From: Serratia ureilytica
GTDB lineage: Bacteria; Pseudomonadota; Gammaproteobacteria; Enterobacterales; Enterobacteriaceae
NCBI RefSeq assembly: GCF_013375155.1
Contig: NZ_JABXOF010000005.1
Coordinates: forward strand, 275,187-339,186
Direction of reading: 5' to 3'
Length of the DNA: 64,000 nt
Made by a program: the position numbers and the translations under genes. The notes beneath the pieces were generated by a model. The model was not told where the DNA came from, made no database searches, and was given only the letters and a program-made list of their open reading frames with translations. Each line of letters begins with the position of its first letter. The stretch's first letter is position 1. Below are positions 9,422-18,144 of the stretch, piece by piece.

Positions 9422-9661
9422 AAAAGCTCAACTTTTTCACTTTCCTGCGGTCTGACAGTGACGCTGTTGGCCCGAGAAATATCTAAAGTGCGGCGCGGCG
9501 GTGATCCAAAGCCATCTCAACAGCCTGAAAAAGGCCAAGCGCTTGAGGTGCTAAAGGAAAGCCAATGCGTCGCAACGTGAAAGATGAAGGGTATAAAGGT
9601 TTCCAACTGCCGCAAGGTCTATTATCATCGGCATCCTATGCCCTAAAGGAATGTGATTACT

Positions 9662-10000
9662 ATGCGCTGTAAAACGCTGACTGCCGCCGCTGTAGTTCTT
9701 GTGATGCTGACTGCAGGCTGTTCTACTTTTGAAAAGGTGGTTTATCGTCCTGACATCAACCAGGGGAACTACCTGACGTCGACCGACGTGGCGAAAATTC
9801 AGAAAGGGATGACCCAACAACAGGTCGCTTACACATTGGGCACCCCAATGCTGCAAGACCCGTTCGGAACTCAGACGTGGTTCTATGTGTTCCGCCAGCA
9901 GCCTGGCCATGAAGATATCACCCAGCAGACGCTGACGCTGACCTTCGACAGCGCAGGCGTGTTGACCGACATCCAGAACAAACCGGCGCTGACCAAGTAA
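9662..10000 (+). CDS. bamE: Outer membrane protein assembly factor BamE (SmpA)
   Basis: Lipoprotein subunit of the BAM complex that inserts beta-barrel proteins into the outer membrane. 112 residues with a lipobox LTAGC (Cys20) and Ser at +2, which directs it to the outer membrane. The mature part has the [15 protein letters not shown] and [13 protein letters not shown] signatures. The ATG at 9662 follows AAAGGA at good spacing; the GTG at 9653 is too close. A 35-codon open frame (9565-9672) begins upstream with a fair ribosome binding site and overlaps this start, and could be a leader. Confidence 0.95.
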   Translation: MRCKTLTAAAVVLVMLTAGCSTFEKVVYRPDINQGNYLTSTDVAKIQKGMTQQQVAYTLGTPMLQDPFGTQTWFYVFRQQPGHEDITQQTLTLTFDSAGVLTDIQNKPALTK

Positions 10001-10013
10001 TCGGCGCTGACCG

Positions 10014-10077
10014 CTCTTCCGGCCCATGAGGGGGCATGGTGTTCCTCATGACAGTCGCAGGCTGCAACGCGGAAGAG
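10014..10077 (+). other. Structured RNA element 3' of bamE
   Basis: CTCTTCCG (10014-10021) can pair with CGGAAGAG (10070-10077), enclosing a second perfect hairpin CATGAGG (10025-10031) / CCTCATG (10044-10050). Twenty nucleotides later comes the intrinsic terminator. No ORF of note is present. It could be the 3' UTR end of bamE mRNA or a small RNA released from it. Confidence 0.4.
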
Positions 10078-10093
10078 AAAATCAGTTTCAGAT

Positions 10094-10128
10094 AAAAAAA
10101 TAAGGCGCTATAAGCGCCTTATTTTTTT
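10094..10128. terminator. Bidirectional terminator between bamE and ratB
   Basis: AAGGCGC-TATA-AGCGCCTT... flanked by A-run and T-run (AAAAAAATAAGGCGC mirrored by its complement), between convergent genes. Confidence 0.88.
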
Positions 10129-10403
10129 GCCTTTTCTGCCCGTTGCCGGCGCAGCTCTTTCGGATCGGCGATCAGCGGCCGGTAAATCTCCACCCGGTCG
10201 CCATCGTTCAGCGTATCGCCCAGCTTGGCCGGGCGGCTGTAGATGCCGATTTTATTGCTTTTAAGATCGATATCCTGGCGCAGCTCCAGCAGGCCTGAAG
10301 CCTGAATCGCCTGCTCGACGCTGCTGCCCTCGGCCAGCTTCACCTTGCGCAGGTACTGCCGCTCCGGCAAGGCGTACACCACCTCGACCTGGATGTCAGA
10401 CAC
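10119..10403 (-). CDS. ratB: RnfH/RatB family ubiquitin-like protein
   Basis: A 94-residue beta-grasp protein of the UPF0125/RnfH family with conserved GIYSRPAKL and the C-terminal [18 protein letters not shown]. Its function is not settled; it is the usual partner of ratA. I chose the GTG at 10403, which overlaps the last codons of ratA by 8 nt, since E. coli RatB starts at the equivalent place; the longer frame is an artefact. Confidence 0.88.
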   Translation of the reverse strand: MSDIQVEVVYALPERQYLRKVKLAEGSSVEQAIQASGLLELRQDIDLKSNKIGIYSRPAKLGDTLNDGDRVEIYRPLIADPKELRRQRAEKAKK

Positions 10404-10830
10404 TGTAGACCTCTTTCGCCCGCTGGGTGAATGCCTGCACCATGCTGCCCGCCAGCTCTTTGAACACCTTGCCGAACGCCAGCTCAATCAGTTTGTTGGT
10501 GAACTCGAAGTCCAGGTGCAGCTCCACCTTGCAGGCCTCTTCGCTCAGCGGCGTGAACTGCCAGCCGCCCATCAGCTTGCGGAACGGACCATCGACCAGT
10601 TGCATATTGATGCTCTGGTTATCCAGCAGCGTATTGCGGGTGGTGAAGGTCTTGCTGATACCGGCCTTGGCGACGTCCACCGCGGCGGTCATCTCGTTGG
10701 AGGTAGCGTTAAGCACCCGGCTGCCGGTGCAGCCTGGCAGAAAATCGGGATAAGAATGAACATCGTTAACCAACTGATACATCTGCTCGGCGCTGAACGG
10801 CACTAATGCAGACCGACTGATCTGGGGCAT
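10396..10830 (-). CDS. ratA: RatA, START-domain ribosome-association/CoQ-binding protein
   Basis: A 144-residue polyketide-cyclase/START-fold protein. In E. coli RatA was described as a toxin blocking 70S formation; homologues (Coq10 family) bind ubiquinone. Conserved motifs include [14 protein letters not shown] and the C-terminal [20 protein letters not shown] 10830 is preceded by AGGAAA. Two-gene operon with ratB, divergent from smpB. Confidence 0.9.
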   Translation of the reverse strand: MPQISRSALVPFSAEQMYQLVNDVHSYPDFLPGCTGSRVLNATSNEMTAAVDVAKAGISKTFTTRNTLLDNQSINMQLVDGPFRKLMGGWQFTPLSEEACKVELHLDFEFTNKLIELAFGKVFKELAGSMVQAFTQRAKEVYSV

Positions 10831-10991
10831 ATCATTTCCTGTAAGACATAAAACGTACAGATAATACCATTTATCTGGCGGCAAACAAAAAATCTGCTAA
10901 GGGATGAGGGCACCAAAAATGCGAAAAATTGCGCAGGTGCTGAACGGGAAAGGATTTCTTTCGCTGAAGCATCCAGTATAATGAACGCACT

Positions 10992-11474
10992 ATGACAAAG
11001 AAAAAAGCACACAAACCCGGTTCCGCCACCATTGCCCAAAACAAGCGCGCGCGTTTCGAATACTTCATTGAAGAAGAGTTCGAGGCGGGCCTGTCGCTGC
11101 AAGGGTGGGAAGTTAAATCGCTGCGTGCAGGCAAAGCCAACCTCAGCGACAGCTATGTGACGTTCCGTGACGGTGAAGCCTACCTGTTTGGCGCCACCAT
11201 CACCCCGCTCAACGTGGCTTCGTCGCATGTGGTGTGCGATCCGACGCGTACCCGTAAACTGCTGCTGAACCGACGCGAGCTGGACACCCTGCTCGGCCGC
11301 GTCAACCGCGACGGTTACACCGTGGTGGCCTTGTCCCTGTATTGGAAAAATGCCTGGAGCAAGATCAAGATCGGCGTAGCCAAAGGCAAGAAAGAGCACG
11401 ACAAACGCGATGACATCAAAGATCGCGAATGGCAGACGGCGAAAGCCCGTATCATGAAGCACGCCAATCGTTAA
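10992..11474 (+). CDS. smpB: SsrA-binding protein SmpB
   Basis: Binds tmRNA and delivers it to stalled ribosomes. 160 residues with an OB-fold core ([21 protein letters not shown]) and a basic C-terminal tail ([17 protein letters not shown]) that occupies the empty mRNA channel. It lies directly upstream of ssrA. There is no clear Shine-Dalgarno sequence before the ATG, and a TATAAT at 10977-10982 is only 10 bp upstream. Confidence 0.96.
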   Translation: MTKKKAHKPGSATIAQNKRARFEYFIEEEFEAGLSLQGWEVKSLRAGKANLSDSYVTFRDGEAYLFGATITPLNVASSHVVCDPTRTRKLLLNRRELDTLLGRVNRDGYTVVALSLYWKNAWSKIKIGVAKGKKEHDKRDDIKDREWQTAKARIMKHANR

Positions 11475-11503
11475 GCCGCTGGCTTATCGAGGTAAACTTC
11501 TGG

Positions 11504-11509
11504 TATACT
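11504..11509 (+). promoter_or_regulatory. ssrA -10 element
   Basis: TATACT located 15 bp before the mature tmRNA 5' end; the precursor would start near 11516. Confidence 0.55.
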
Positions 11510-11523
11510 GCACAAAGTTACTT

Positions 11524-11887
11524 GGGGCTGATTCTGGATTCGACGGGATTTGCGAAGCCCTAGGAGCATGCCGAGGGGCGGTTGGCCTCGTAAAAAGCCG
11601 CAAAAAAATAGTCGCAAACGACGAAAACTACGCTTTAGCAGCTTAATACCCTGCTTAGAGCCCTCTCTCCCTAGCCTCCGCTCTTAGGACGGGGATCAAG
11701 AGAGGTCAAACCCAAAAGAGATCGCGTGGATGTCCTGCCTGGGGCTGAAGCGTTAAACTCAATCAGGCTAGTCTGTCAGTAGCGTGTCCATCCGCAGCTG
11801 GCCGGCGAATGTAAAGATTGGACTAAGCATGTAGTGCCGACGGTGTAGTAATTTCGGACGGGGGTTCAAATCCCCCCAGCTCCACCA
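11524..11887 (+). ncRNA. ssrA: Transfer-messenger RNA (tmRNA)
   Basis: The 364-nt RNA starts GGGGCTGATTCTGG and ends with a tRNA-like acceptor closing in CCCCAGCTCCACCA. The resume codon GCA is at 11614 and the tag reading frame encodes ANDENYALAA, stopping at TAA 11644-11646, identical to the E. coli tag. It works with SmpB to free stalled ribosomes and mark the nascent chain for ClpXP. The 3' end is a classic phage integration site, but no integrase follows here. Confidence 0.98.
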
Positions 11888-11930
11888 AATACGTCGCCAG
11901 TGAACCAGATAGACCCGGCGATAATAGCGA

Positions 11931-11963
11931 AAAAGCCCACAACTTCGGTTGCGGGCTTTTTTG
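11931..11963 (+). terminator. ssrA terminator
   Basis: AAAAAGCCCGCAACC-like stem: AGCCCACAAC-TTCG-GTTGCGGGCT followed by six T. Confidence 0.85.
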
Positions 11964-12020
11964 TTTTTGTCACATTCAGGGGGGAAGCCCCTTGGCCCGG
12001 GCTCCCCGGGCCGATGCAGG

Positions 12021-13157
12021 CTAGTGATCCAAATAGAGGTAGTGCAGCCAGCTGGTCATGCGCAGCAGCACTTTGCGCATCACGGAGACGTGCTCGAAGT
12101 GCCCGGTATAGACCGCCGCCTGAGCGCTCACGCCGTCGGGCAGATGATCCAGATCCGGGTTGGCCGCCAGATCGATCATCACGTACACCCCTTCCCGGCC
12201 CGGCGTGGCGCTCAGGCCCTGCAGTGCGCCGCTGGCCTGGTAGCTGCCGTCCGGTATCGCCGGCAACACCCGGCTCACGGTGCCGCCATAAACCTGTCCC
12301 GGCAAACCGTTAAACACCACTTCAGCCTGATCCCCCTGCGCCAAGCGCAGGATGGCGTTCTGGCGGAATACCGCCACCACCTGGCGCTTTTGCTGCGGGA
12401 TAAAGATCATCACCGGTTTGAACGGCAAGCGCACCGCCGCCGTGCCCGGCCGCGCCAGCACCTGCGTGACATAGCCATCGCTCGGCGCACGCACCACCGT
12501 TTGTTCCAGGTTGTAACGCGCTTCGGCTATTTGCGATTTCAGGCTGGCTATCGTGGCGTCTTCGCCGTCATAGCGCCCGGACAACCGCGCCTGTTCCTGT
12601 TGGAACTGGGCTTTCGCCGCCTGCAGCGCGGCGGATTGCGCCTGATACTGCTGCTGCGCATGGCTGACGTCCTGCTCCGAAAACGGATTGACCGGCATGG
12701 CCGCCCCTTTCGCGTAGCGCTGGTAATCTTTACGGGCGCGATCAAACTCCACGTTAGCCCGCTGCACGTTGGCGGCGGACTCGCTAAGCGCTGCCCGACG
12801 CGTTCTGATCTCCGCCTCCGCCCCGGCCAGATCCGCTTCCAGCTTGGTGAGCCGCGCGCGGTAGCGACTGTCGTCGAGCCGGAACAGCACCTCGCCTTTG
12901 CGCAGCAGCACGTTGGTTTTCTCCGTCACCTCAACGATCATGCCCGAGACCTGCGGCACCATCGGCACCGACACGGCAATTTTCTGCGCCCGATCGCTGT
13001 ACGGATGGTTGTAGTTCATCGTCAGAATCAAGGCGCCGACGATAAATATTCCGCCAAGCACCGCAGTCGGCACGGTCCATTTGTTGACCGGAATGCGGAA
13101 CAGTTTAAATACGCCGTAGCTCAGCGCCACGTAGCTGAGAATAATGAGCAAATCCAT
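12021..13157 (-). CDS. yiaV: HlyD/EmrA-family membrane fusion protein (YiaV-like)
   Basis: A 378-residue periplasmic adaptor with two N-terminal hydrophobic segments (about 3-20 and 31-48), a split biotinyl-lipoyl domain ([12 protein letters not shown]... and [12 protein letters not shown]) and a long coiled coil (about 95-215). It probably joins an inner-membrane pump, but no pump gene is in the cluster. It is preceded at 9 bp by a DUF3302 gene, the same pair as yiaW-yiaV in E. coli. Substrate unknown. Confidence 0.82.
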   Translation of the reverse strand: MDLLIILSYVALSYGVFKLFRIPVNKWTVPTAVLGGIFIVGALILTMNYNHPYSDRAQKIAVSVPMVPQVSGMIVEVTEKTNVLLRKGEVLFRLDDSRYRARLTKLEADLAGAEAEIRTRRAALSESAANVQRANVEFDRARKDYQRYAKGAAMPVNPFSEQDVSHAQQQYQAQSAALQAAKAQFQQEQARLSGRYDGEDATIASLKSQIAEARYNLEQTVVRAPSDGYVTQVLARPGTAAVRLPFKPVMIFIPQQKRQVVAVFRQNAILRLAQGDQAEVVFNGLPGQVYGGTVSRVLPAIPDGSYQASGALQGLSATPGREGVYVMIDLAANPDLDHLPDGVSAQAAVYTGHFEHVSVMRKVLLRMTSWLHYLYLDH

Positions 13158-13166
13158 AGGCTACGC

Positions 13167-13511
13167 TCAACTTACCGTGGAGCCGGGAACCGCCGTCGGC
13201 TTTTCCTGCAGGCGTTGTAATTCCGCTTCGAGCAGTGCGATGCGCGCCTGCAGATCCGTTGAGGGTTCCGGCCTTTCACTCATGCCCCAGCCGCGTTCCG
13301 GCCGATAGAGCGTCGCCCAGATCCACAGCAGCGGCCAAATGGCGTGCAGCGTAAACAGGCTGACCCAACCGGCGACGTGAATCGCATCCTGATGCGGATG
13401 GCGGCGCTTCTTCGCCAGTAAATAAGGAATGTCATGAATAATAATGACGCCGTAGAATAATATCAGGAATACTGCGATCAGTACGCCTAAAGCAAAATAG
13501 TTAAGAAACAT
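13167..13511 (-). CDS. yiaW: DUF3302 inner-membrane protein (YiaW-like)
   Basis: A 114-residue protein with two transmembrane helices (about 5-26 and 45-68), the family signature IIHDIPYLLAKKR between them, and a C-terminal coiled coil (about 88-105). It lies 9 bp upstream of the HlyD-type gene and very likely functions with it. Biochemical role unknown. Confidence 0.85.
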   Translation of the reverse strand: MFLNYFALGVLIAVFLILFYGVIIIHDIPYLLAKKRRHPHQDAIHVAGWVSLFTLHAIWPLLWIWATLYRPERGWGMSERPEPSTDLQARIALLEAELQRLQEKPTAVPGSTVS

Positions 13512-13549
13512 GTAAAGTCCTGGTTGAGAATAATGGAAATAAATAATCT

Positions 13550-14203
13550 CTATAGCGTGTTATATTGTCTGATATCGTTGGCGATGGTATCGATGGCATT
13601 CTTCACGTCGGTGACTTTCAGCTGTGCTTTCTCATTATTAAGATTTTCCCCCGAAGCCTTACGCACCACTTTAATGACCGGCTGATTGGTCGCGGCATCG
13701 ATAAACTCGCCTTCCATATAGACCGCGCTCTCCATAGTACGGTGCCCGGTGACGCTTTGCGTCGCGGCGATCAGCAGCGTGATTGGCAAGACTTCATAGA
13801 CCTGCAGCCCTTTCTTCTGCGTGTCGATCGCCGTGATGGCGCCGCGGAAAATCAGGGTATGCTCGCGCGGCATGTCCACCAGCGTAAAATGGGTGCCCAT
13901 CGCCTGCTTAAACTGCTGGTTGGTGTAATTCAGGATATTGTCGAGCGCGCGTTGGCTCACCATCTCGCTCGGTTTCGGCCGCGGGAAATAGATCATCGGT
14001 TGATACACCAGATATTGATAACGGGAAAAATCGACGTTCTTGTCCTTCCAATATAAAACGTCTTTGCCGGACGCGGATTGACCTTTATTGATATCGTTAT
14101 AATTGGTCAGAAAGGTCGAGTATTTTTCTTTTTCGGTCACGGCGGAAGAGCACGCGGCCAGTAATAACAGCGCAGGTAAAATAACCGCTCTTGTCACTTT
14201 CAT
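13550..14203 (-). CDS. DUF3313-type lipoprotein
   Basis: A 217-residue lipoprotein with lipobox LLAAC (Cys18) and Ser at +2, hence outer-membrane destined. The first 41 codons of the longer frame are rejected since ATG 14203 begins a proper signal peptide (MKVTRAVILPALLLLAAC). The mature domain resembles DUF3313. It is the first gene of a probable operon with the yiaW- and yiaV-like genes, suggesting an envelope complex of outer-membrane lipoprotein, small membrane protein and periplasmic adaptor. Divergent from a LysR gene across an operator-like region. Confidence 0.72.
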   Translation of the reverse strand: MKVTRAVILPALLLLAACSSAVTEKEKYSTFLTNYNDINKGQSASGKDVLYWKDKNVDFSRYQYLVYQPMIYFPRPKPSEMVSQRALDNILNYTNQQFKQAMGTHFTLVDMPREHTLIFRGAITAIDTQKKGLQVYEVLPITLLIAATQSVTGHRTMESAVYMEGEFIDAATNQPVIKVVRKASGENLNNEKAQLKVTDVKNAIDTIANDIRQYNTL

Positions 14204-14225
14204 TGACGGATTTCTCTTTATTTTT

Positions 14226-14260
14226 GTGGGTATCAAATAATCAAATCGAATGATACCCAC
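14226..14260. promoter_or_regulatory. Inverted repeat between the lipoprotein and LysR genes
   Basis: GTGGGTATCA (14226-14235) and TGATACCCAC (14251-14260), a perfect 10-bp inverted repeat with a 15-bp gap, 23 bp from the lipoprotein start. Probably a binding site of the adjacent LysR regulator. Confidence 0.65.
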
Positions 14261-14297
14261 CCACCCGTGATAAGTCATATGACAATGCCGCCAAAGG

Positions 14298-14319
14298 TGT
14301 ATATCATTTTTGATATACA
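14298..14319. promoter_or_regulatory. Second inverted repeat near the LysR start
   Basis: TGTATATCA-TTTT-TGATATACA, perfect 9-bp arms. It lies inside the 5'-extended LysR reading frame but upstream of the GTG start I prefer, so it is likely an operator rather than coding sequence. Confidence 0.5.
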
Positions 14320-14338
14320 AACTCATACGAGCCAGCCA

Positions 14339-15274
14339 GTGAAAGAGAAAGACTTCCGCATTGAAGAACTCAGGATTGTCCGCGTCATTGCCGAAACGGC
14401 GAGCGTCAGCAAAGCGGCGCAGCTGTTGGATATGCCGCAGTCTAACGTGTCGCGCGCCCTCACCGCGCTGGAGCGGCGGCTCGGACTGGAGCTGTTCCTG
14501 CGCGGCCCGCGCACTCTGTCACTGACCGAGTTCGGCGAACAATTCTTGCGGCGCGCCTCGCAGTTGCTGAACGAGCATAGCGATCTGCTCGATATGGCCG
14601 GCACCTATAAGCGCAGCCTGAACGGCATGGTCACGCTCGGCGCGCCGATCGGCATCCACGCTTTCCTGGCCAGCTATTTGCTGCCGCCGCTGCTGCACGC
14701 TGCGCCGGCGCTGACTGTCGATCTGGTAACCCGCAACCCCGACGAACGCGAGAAAAAATATGGCGCAGTATTCGACAGCGACTGCGATTTGCTGATCAGC
14801 TTTTTCCAGCCGCAAAACGAAAGCCTGATTGCCAGGCCCTTTACCCGTTTTCGCGTCGGGCTGTTCGCCGCGCCGGATTACATCGCCCGCTCGCCGCTGA
14901 ATGAGCTGGATGAACTGTCGCAGCATCGCTGCATTACCTTGCGCATGCTGGGCGGCATTCGCAATACCTGGAGCGGCTACAGTGCGCAGGGGGAGTTGGT
15001 GCAGGTCGAGATCAACGGCGCCAGCGTCTGCGATAACATTCTGCCGGCGATCGAGCTGGCCAAACAGGGCCTGGGCATCGTCTACGCCCCGTATTATTCC
15101 GTCGCCGCCGAGCTCGATGCCGGCACGCTGCTGCCCTGCCTGGCGCGCGAGCGCGGCATCGATATGCAGGCCTACCTGATCTACCGCCGGCGCGGCGTGT
15201 TGCCGCACCGCGTGCAGGTGACGATGGACAGCATCATGGAAAGCGTCAAACTGCACGCACACCGGCTGATATAG
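14339..15274 (+). CDS. LysR-family transcriptional regulator (YiaU-like position)
   Basis: A 311-residue regulator with an N-terminal winged helix-turn-helix (ETASVSKAAQLLDMPQSNVSRAL) and a substrate-binding domain. The start is uncertain: the frame is open to GTG 14267 with ATGs at 14279 and 14285, but the DNA-binding domain begins right after GTG 14339, and a palindrome lies between. It is divergent from the lipoprotein-yiaW-yiaV operon, as yiaU is next to yiaV/yiaW in E. coli, so it probably controls that operon. Confidence 0.85.
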   Translation: MKEKDFRIEELRIVRVIAETASVSKAAQLLDMPQSNVSRALTALERRLGLELFLRGPRTLSLTEFGEQFLRRASQLLNEHSDLLDMAGTYKRSLNGMVTLGAPIGIHAFLASYLLPPLLHAAPALTVDLVTRNPDEREKKYGAVFDSDCDLLISFFQPQNESLIARPFTRFRVGLFAAPDYIARSPLNELDELSQHRCITLRMLGGIRNTWSGYSAQGELVQVEINGASVCDNILPAIELAKQGLGIVYAPYYSVAAELDAGTLLPCLARERGIDMQAYLIYRRRGVLPHRVQVTMDSIMESVKLHAHRLI

Positions 15275-15281
15275 CCAAGAA

Positions 15282-15304
15282 AAACCCCGCCGCAGCGGGG
15301 TTTA
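15282..15304. terminator. Terminator between LysR and PepSY genes
   Basis: AACCCCGC-CGCA-GCGGGGTT-type stem between convergent genes; A-run on the left serves the minus-strand PepSY gene. Confidence 0.7.
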
Positions 15305-15329
15305 ACGCATCACATCGGCGCAAAATACC

Positions 15330-16991
15330 TCACCGCCCCTCTTTTTCCCCCAGGAAGAAATACCACAGCGGAATGGAAAGCAGCAGGGTGAACACCAGCG
15401 TATACAGCAGCACCATCAGGCTCTGCATGATCACCATCTGCGCGCTCCAGTCACCGATCGGCAGCTGAAACTGTTCGACGGTGCCGCCGAGGATCGCCCG
15501 GCCCATCACGCAGCCGACCGCCACCGCCACTGTCGCCACCGCCGCGCGGAACTTGCGCACCTCGGCGCGGCGGGCGGCGGCTTCCGGCGTTTCGTCCCGA
15601 AGCCCTTGCCGCTGGCCGCGCCAGCGCCACACGTCCACCAGCAGCAACGCCGCGAGGCTCACGCCCATTACCGGCAGGCAATAACCCAGCGCCGCTGCTA
15701 CCAGCAGCGTGACGGCGCGGGCAGGCAGAGAAAGCGCCAGCCAGGCGGCAACCAGGGTCTGCACCGGATGCTGCGCACCCGCCGCCGGGCGGCGCATCCA
15801 CCACATGCGGTAACCCAGCACGATCGTCAGGCACAGCCCGAGGCCGAACGCCGCCAGCAGCAGCTGATTCGGCAAGCCGAACAGAATGCCCATGTGGGCG
15901 TCGATGCCCCAGCGGGTCAGCTTGGCGATGAGCGGGAAGGTGTCGAACCGCACCTGGTCGACGACGGCGAAGCTTTGCGGCGCGATGGCAACCGCGTCCA
16001 CCTGCGTCGGCCAGCTGCGATCCACTTCGGTCACCGTCCAGGCTTTGCCCTCGCCTTTCGGCTGGCGCAGCTCGACCTTAGCGGCGTCTATTCCGGCGGC
16101 GCGCGCGGCGTGCAGCGCCCGATCCCAATCGCCGTTCAGCGCATTGCTTTGCGCGGCAGGGCCCATCTTCATTCCAGGCATCATCCCGCGGTGCTCGGCG
16201 TGCGGATCGGCCGGCGTCTGCGGCGCATCGGCCTGCAGGCTGGTGTTGACCTGCGGCGTCAGCCAGCCCAGGTTGGCCCGCAGTGCGTCGATGTTGCCGC
16301 CGGCCCACTGCGACCAGGTCAGCCCGGTAGCCGAGAAGAACAGCAGCCCGGCCAGCAGCGCCACGCCCAGCGTGATATGCCAATGGCGGCTGGCGGCGAA
16401 GCCCCCTTTTGCCTTTTTCAGCTTGCGCTTCGGCCGCGTCGCCAACCACAGCGCCACGCCGCCCAGCGCGGCCACCCACAGCCAGGAGGCCGCCAGCTCG
16501 CTGTAGTTGCGGCCCAGATCGCCAAGCAGCAGGCTGCTGTGCAGCTTGTCCAGCCAGGTGCGCAGCGGCAACACGCCGGAGGTGCCGTACACCGTCATAT
16601 CGCCCTTGATCGCCAGGGTATAGGGATCGACAAACAGCGCACGTGACTCGGAAGCGCCCAGATCGGCACTCGCGAACTGTACGCGCGTGGTGTCCATTGC
16701 GCCGGGTGCCGGACGCACGGCGTAAATGCGCGCCTCGTCACCCGCCGCACGGCGGGCAGCGGCGATCTGGTCAGCCAGCGATCTCGCCTGCCCGTGCGGC
16801 TCGGTGAAAAGCGCATCGCGATACAGCGCCTCTTCAAGTTGCGGCGTCAACACATACAGCGTGCCGGTCAGTGCAGCGACCAGAATAAAAGGAGCGACCA
16901 GCAGGCCGATATAGAAATGCAGCCGTCTTATCAGGTTCAGCATCGCGCCACGCGGCGATGCGGCAGGTGGATTTTTGGTTATTGAAGACAT
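15330..16991 (-). CDS. PepSY-associated transmembrane (PiuB-like) protein
   Basis: A 553-residue inner-membrane protein of the PepSY-TM family often linked to metal (iron or copper) handling or ferric reduction. The first helix (about 20-48) starts with LIRRLHFYIGLLVAPFI. Further helices are near 168-185, 205-225, 375-395, 415-470 and 490-545. The periplasmic loop has a Met/His-rich stretch (HAEHRGMMPGMKMG, near 267) suited to soft-metal binding. It follows a DUF2946 gene at 71 bp. Substrate not established. Confidence 0.82.
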   Translation of the reverse strand: MSSITKNPPAASPRGAMLNLIRRLHFYIGLLVAPFILVAALTGTLYVLTPQLEEALYRDALFTEPHGQARSLADQIAAARRAAGDEARIYAVRPAPGAMDTTRVQFASADLGASESRALFVDPYTLAIKGDMTVYGTSGVLPLRTWLDKLHSSLLLGDLGRNYSELAASWLWVAALGGVALWLATRPKRKLKKAKGGFAASRHWHITLGVALLAGLLFFSATGLTWSQWAGGNIDALRANLGWLTPQVNTSLQADAPQTPADPHAEHRGMMPGMKMGPAAQSNALNGDWDRALHAARAAGIDAAKVELRQPKGEGKAWTVTEVDRSWPTQVDAVAIAPQSFAVVDQVRFDTFPLIAKLTRWGIDAHMGILFGLPNQLLLAAFGLGLCLTIVLGYRMWWMRRPAAGAQHPVQTLVAAWLALSLPARAVTLLVAAALGYCLPVMGVSLAALLLVDVWRWRGQRQGLRDETPEAAARRAEVRKFRAAVATVAVAVGCVMGRAILGGTVEQFQLPIGDWSAQMVIMQSLMVLLYTLVFTLLLSIPLWYFFLGEKEGR

Positions 16992-17062
16992 GGCCTTTCT
17001 CGTTTTTCAAACTGTGTGCGCAGGCAAACCGTCCGCAGCGATACGGACGGCGTTACCCATGA

Positions 17063-17479
17063 TCAAGCAATAGGGAAAAACGGTTGGCCGGGCGGCCCGC
17101 GCGGGCTCGGCCGCAGAGTAAGGCGCCGAAGGGGCGGAGAAACGATGCGCGGCGCGCAAGGCAGGCGCGCGATGCGCGTCATCAGCCACAGCAGCGGGAC
17201 GAATGCCCACAGCAGCAGCGGCACGTGGATCAGCAGCTCGCAATAGCCGCAGAAAATCATCTCCGCAGGATCCATGCCGTGATGGCCGGCATGCTCGGCG
17301 GCGAGCATCGCCATCCCGTGCATGTCGTGCGGCATGGCGGCGTCCGTTTGCATCATGCCGCCCATCATCGGGTGGTGCATCAGCGATTTCGACACCACCG
17401 GCGCCACAAACAGCAACAGCACCGCCATAATGGCGATGCAGGCGGTAAAGCGTTGCTGTAGCTGGCGTGACACTCTCAT
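17063..17479 (-). CDS. DUF2946 family membrane protein
   Basis: A 138-residue protein with an N-terminal hydrophobic segment (about 10-32), a Met/His-rich middle (HHPMMGGMM, HDMHGM, HAGHHGMD) and a CGYC motif followed by a second hydrophobic segment. The family often sits next to copper transport or PepSY genes. It is upstream of the PepSY gene in the same direction and likely co-transcribed. Metal binding is inferred from composition. Confidence 0.78.
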   Translation of the reverse strand: MRVSRQLQQRFTACIAIMAVLLLFVAPVVSKSLMHHPMMGGMMQTDAAMPHDMHGMAMLAAEHAGHHGMDPAEMIFCGYCELLIHVPLLLWAFVPLLWLMTRIARLPCAPRIVSPPLRRLTLRPSPRGPPGQPFFPIA

Positions 17480-17591
17480 CGCGGCGGCGAATTAACCCGG
17501 TCGGTGGCGAACAAGCGGCCAGTGTAACCCGCGATGCGCGATGAGGTGAAAGAAAAGTCAGGTTTGTCTTACGCGCCCCCGACGGCGGCGA

Positions 17592-18044
17592 TCACAGCAC
17601 CCGCGAATAGACCCGCGAGGCTTCGCCCCAGGGGTGATAGCCGAGCCCGTTATAAACGAAGCCGCTGCGCTCGTAGTAGCCTTCCAGATCGGTGCACAGG
17701 TGCAGCTGCGGGAAGCCCAGCCGGCGGGTTTCCGCCGCCACATGCTCAATCAGTTTGGCGCCGTAGCCCCGGCCGCGCTGCGTTTCCTCTACGTAGAGCG
17801 CACACAGCCAGGGATACAGCTCGCCACGGCTGATAAAGTCGTTGGTAATCAGCCCCGCACAGCCGAGGATCTGGTCATTTTCCATCAGCAGGTACCACTG
17901 CGGCAGCGGGTTGGCGGCGCCGAGGCTGCGGTTGATGGCGTCTTCATACATCATCAGCGTCTCTGCCGTGGCCCAGTGCCGCTGAAAATACGCAATGGCG
18001 CGCGGCGCCAGCTCGGGCGCTTGCCGCACCGAAATCATGTCCAT
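17592..18044 (-). CDS. GNAT-family N-acetyltransferase
   Basis: About 150 residues with the acetyl-CoA-binding signature (TQRGRGYGAKLIEH) and the C-terminal YYERSGF motif. The substrate cannot be told. The start is uncertain: ATG 18044 has GGGA at acceptable spacing, ATG 18050 and 18089 are also open. It is divergent from the methyltransferase gene. Confidence 0.85.
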   Translation of the reverse strand: MDMISVRQAPELAPRAIAYFQRHWATAETLMMYEDAINRSLGAANPLPQWYLLMENDQILGCAGLITNDFISRGELYPWLCALYVEETQRGRGYGAKLIEHVAAETRRLGFPQLHLCTDLEGYYERSGFVYNGLGYHPWGEASRVYSRVL

Positions 18045-18144
18045 CGTCATTCCCGTTATCCATGTTGTCAGCGTAGAATTATGCAGCAATATGCAGGGTA
18101 TGGCAGCAGCATTCCGCCGCCGTCATTCACCCCAAGGAGTCATC

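Noticed and set aside
9565..9672. 35-codon frame upstream of bamE
   Set aside because: It has a fair ribosome binding site but overlaps the bamE start and the peptide has no recognisable feature; kept only as a remark.
11874..12020. Prophage or island attachment at the ssrA 3' end
   Set aside because: No integrase, no direct repeat of the ssrA end and no phage gene follow; the next genes are an ordinary operon.
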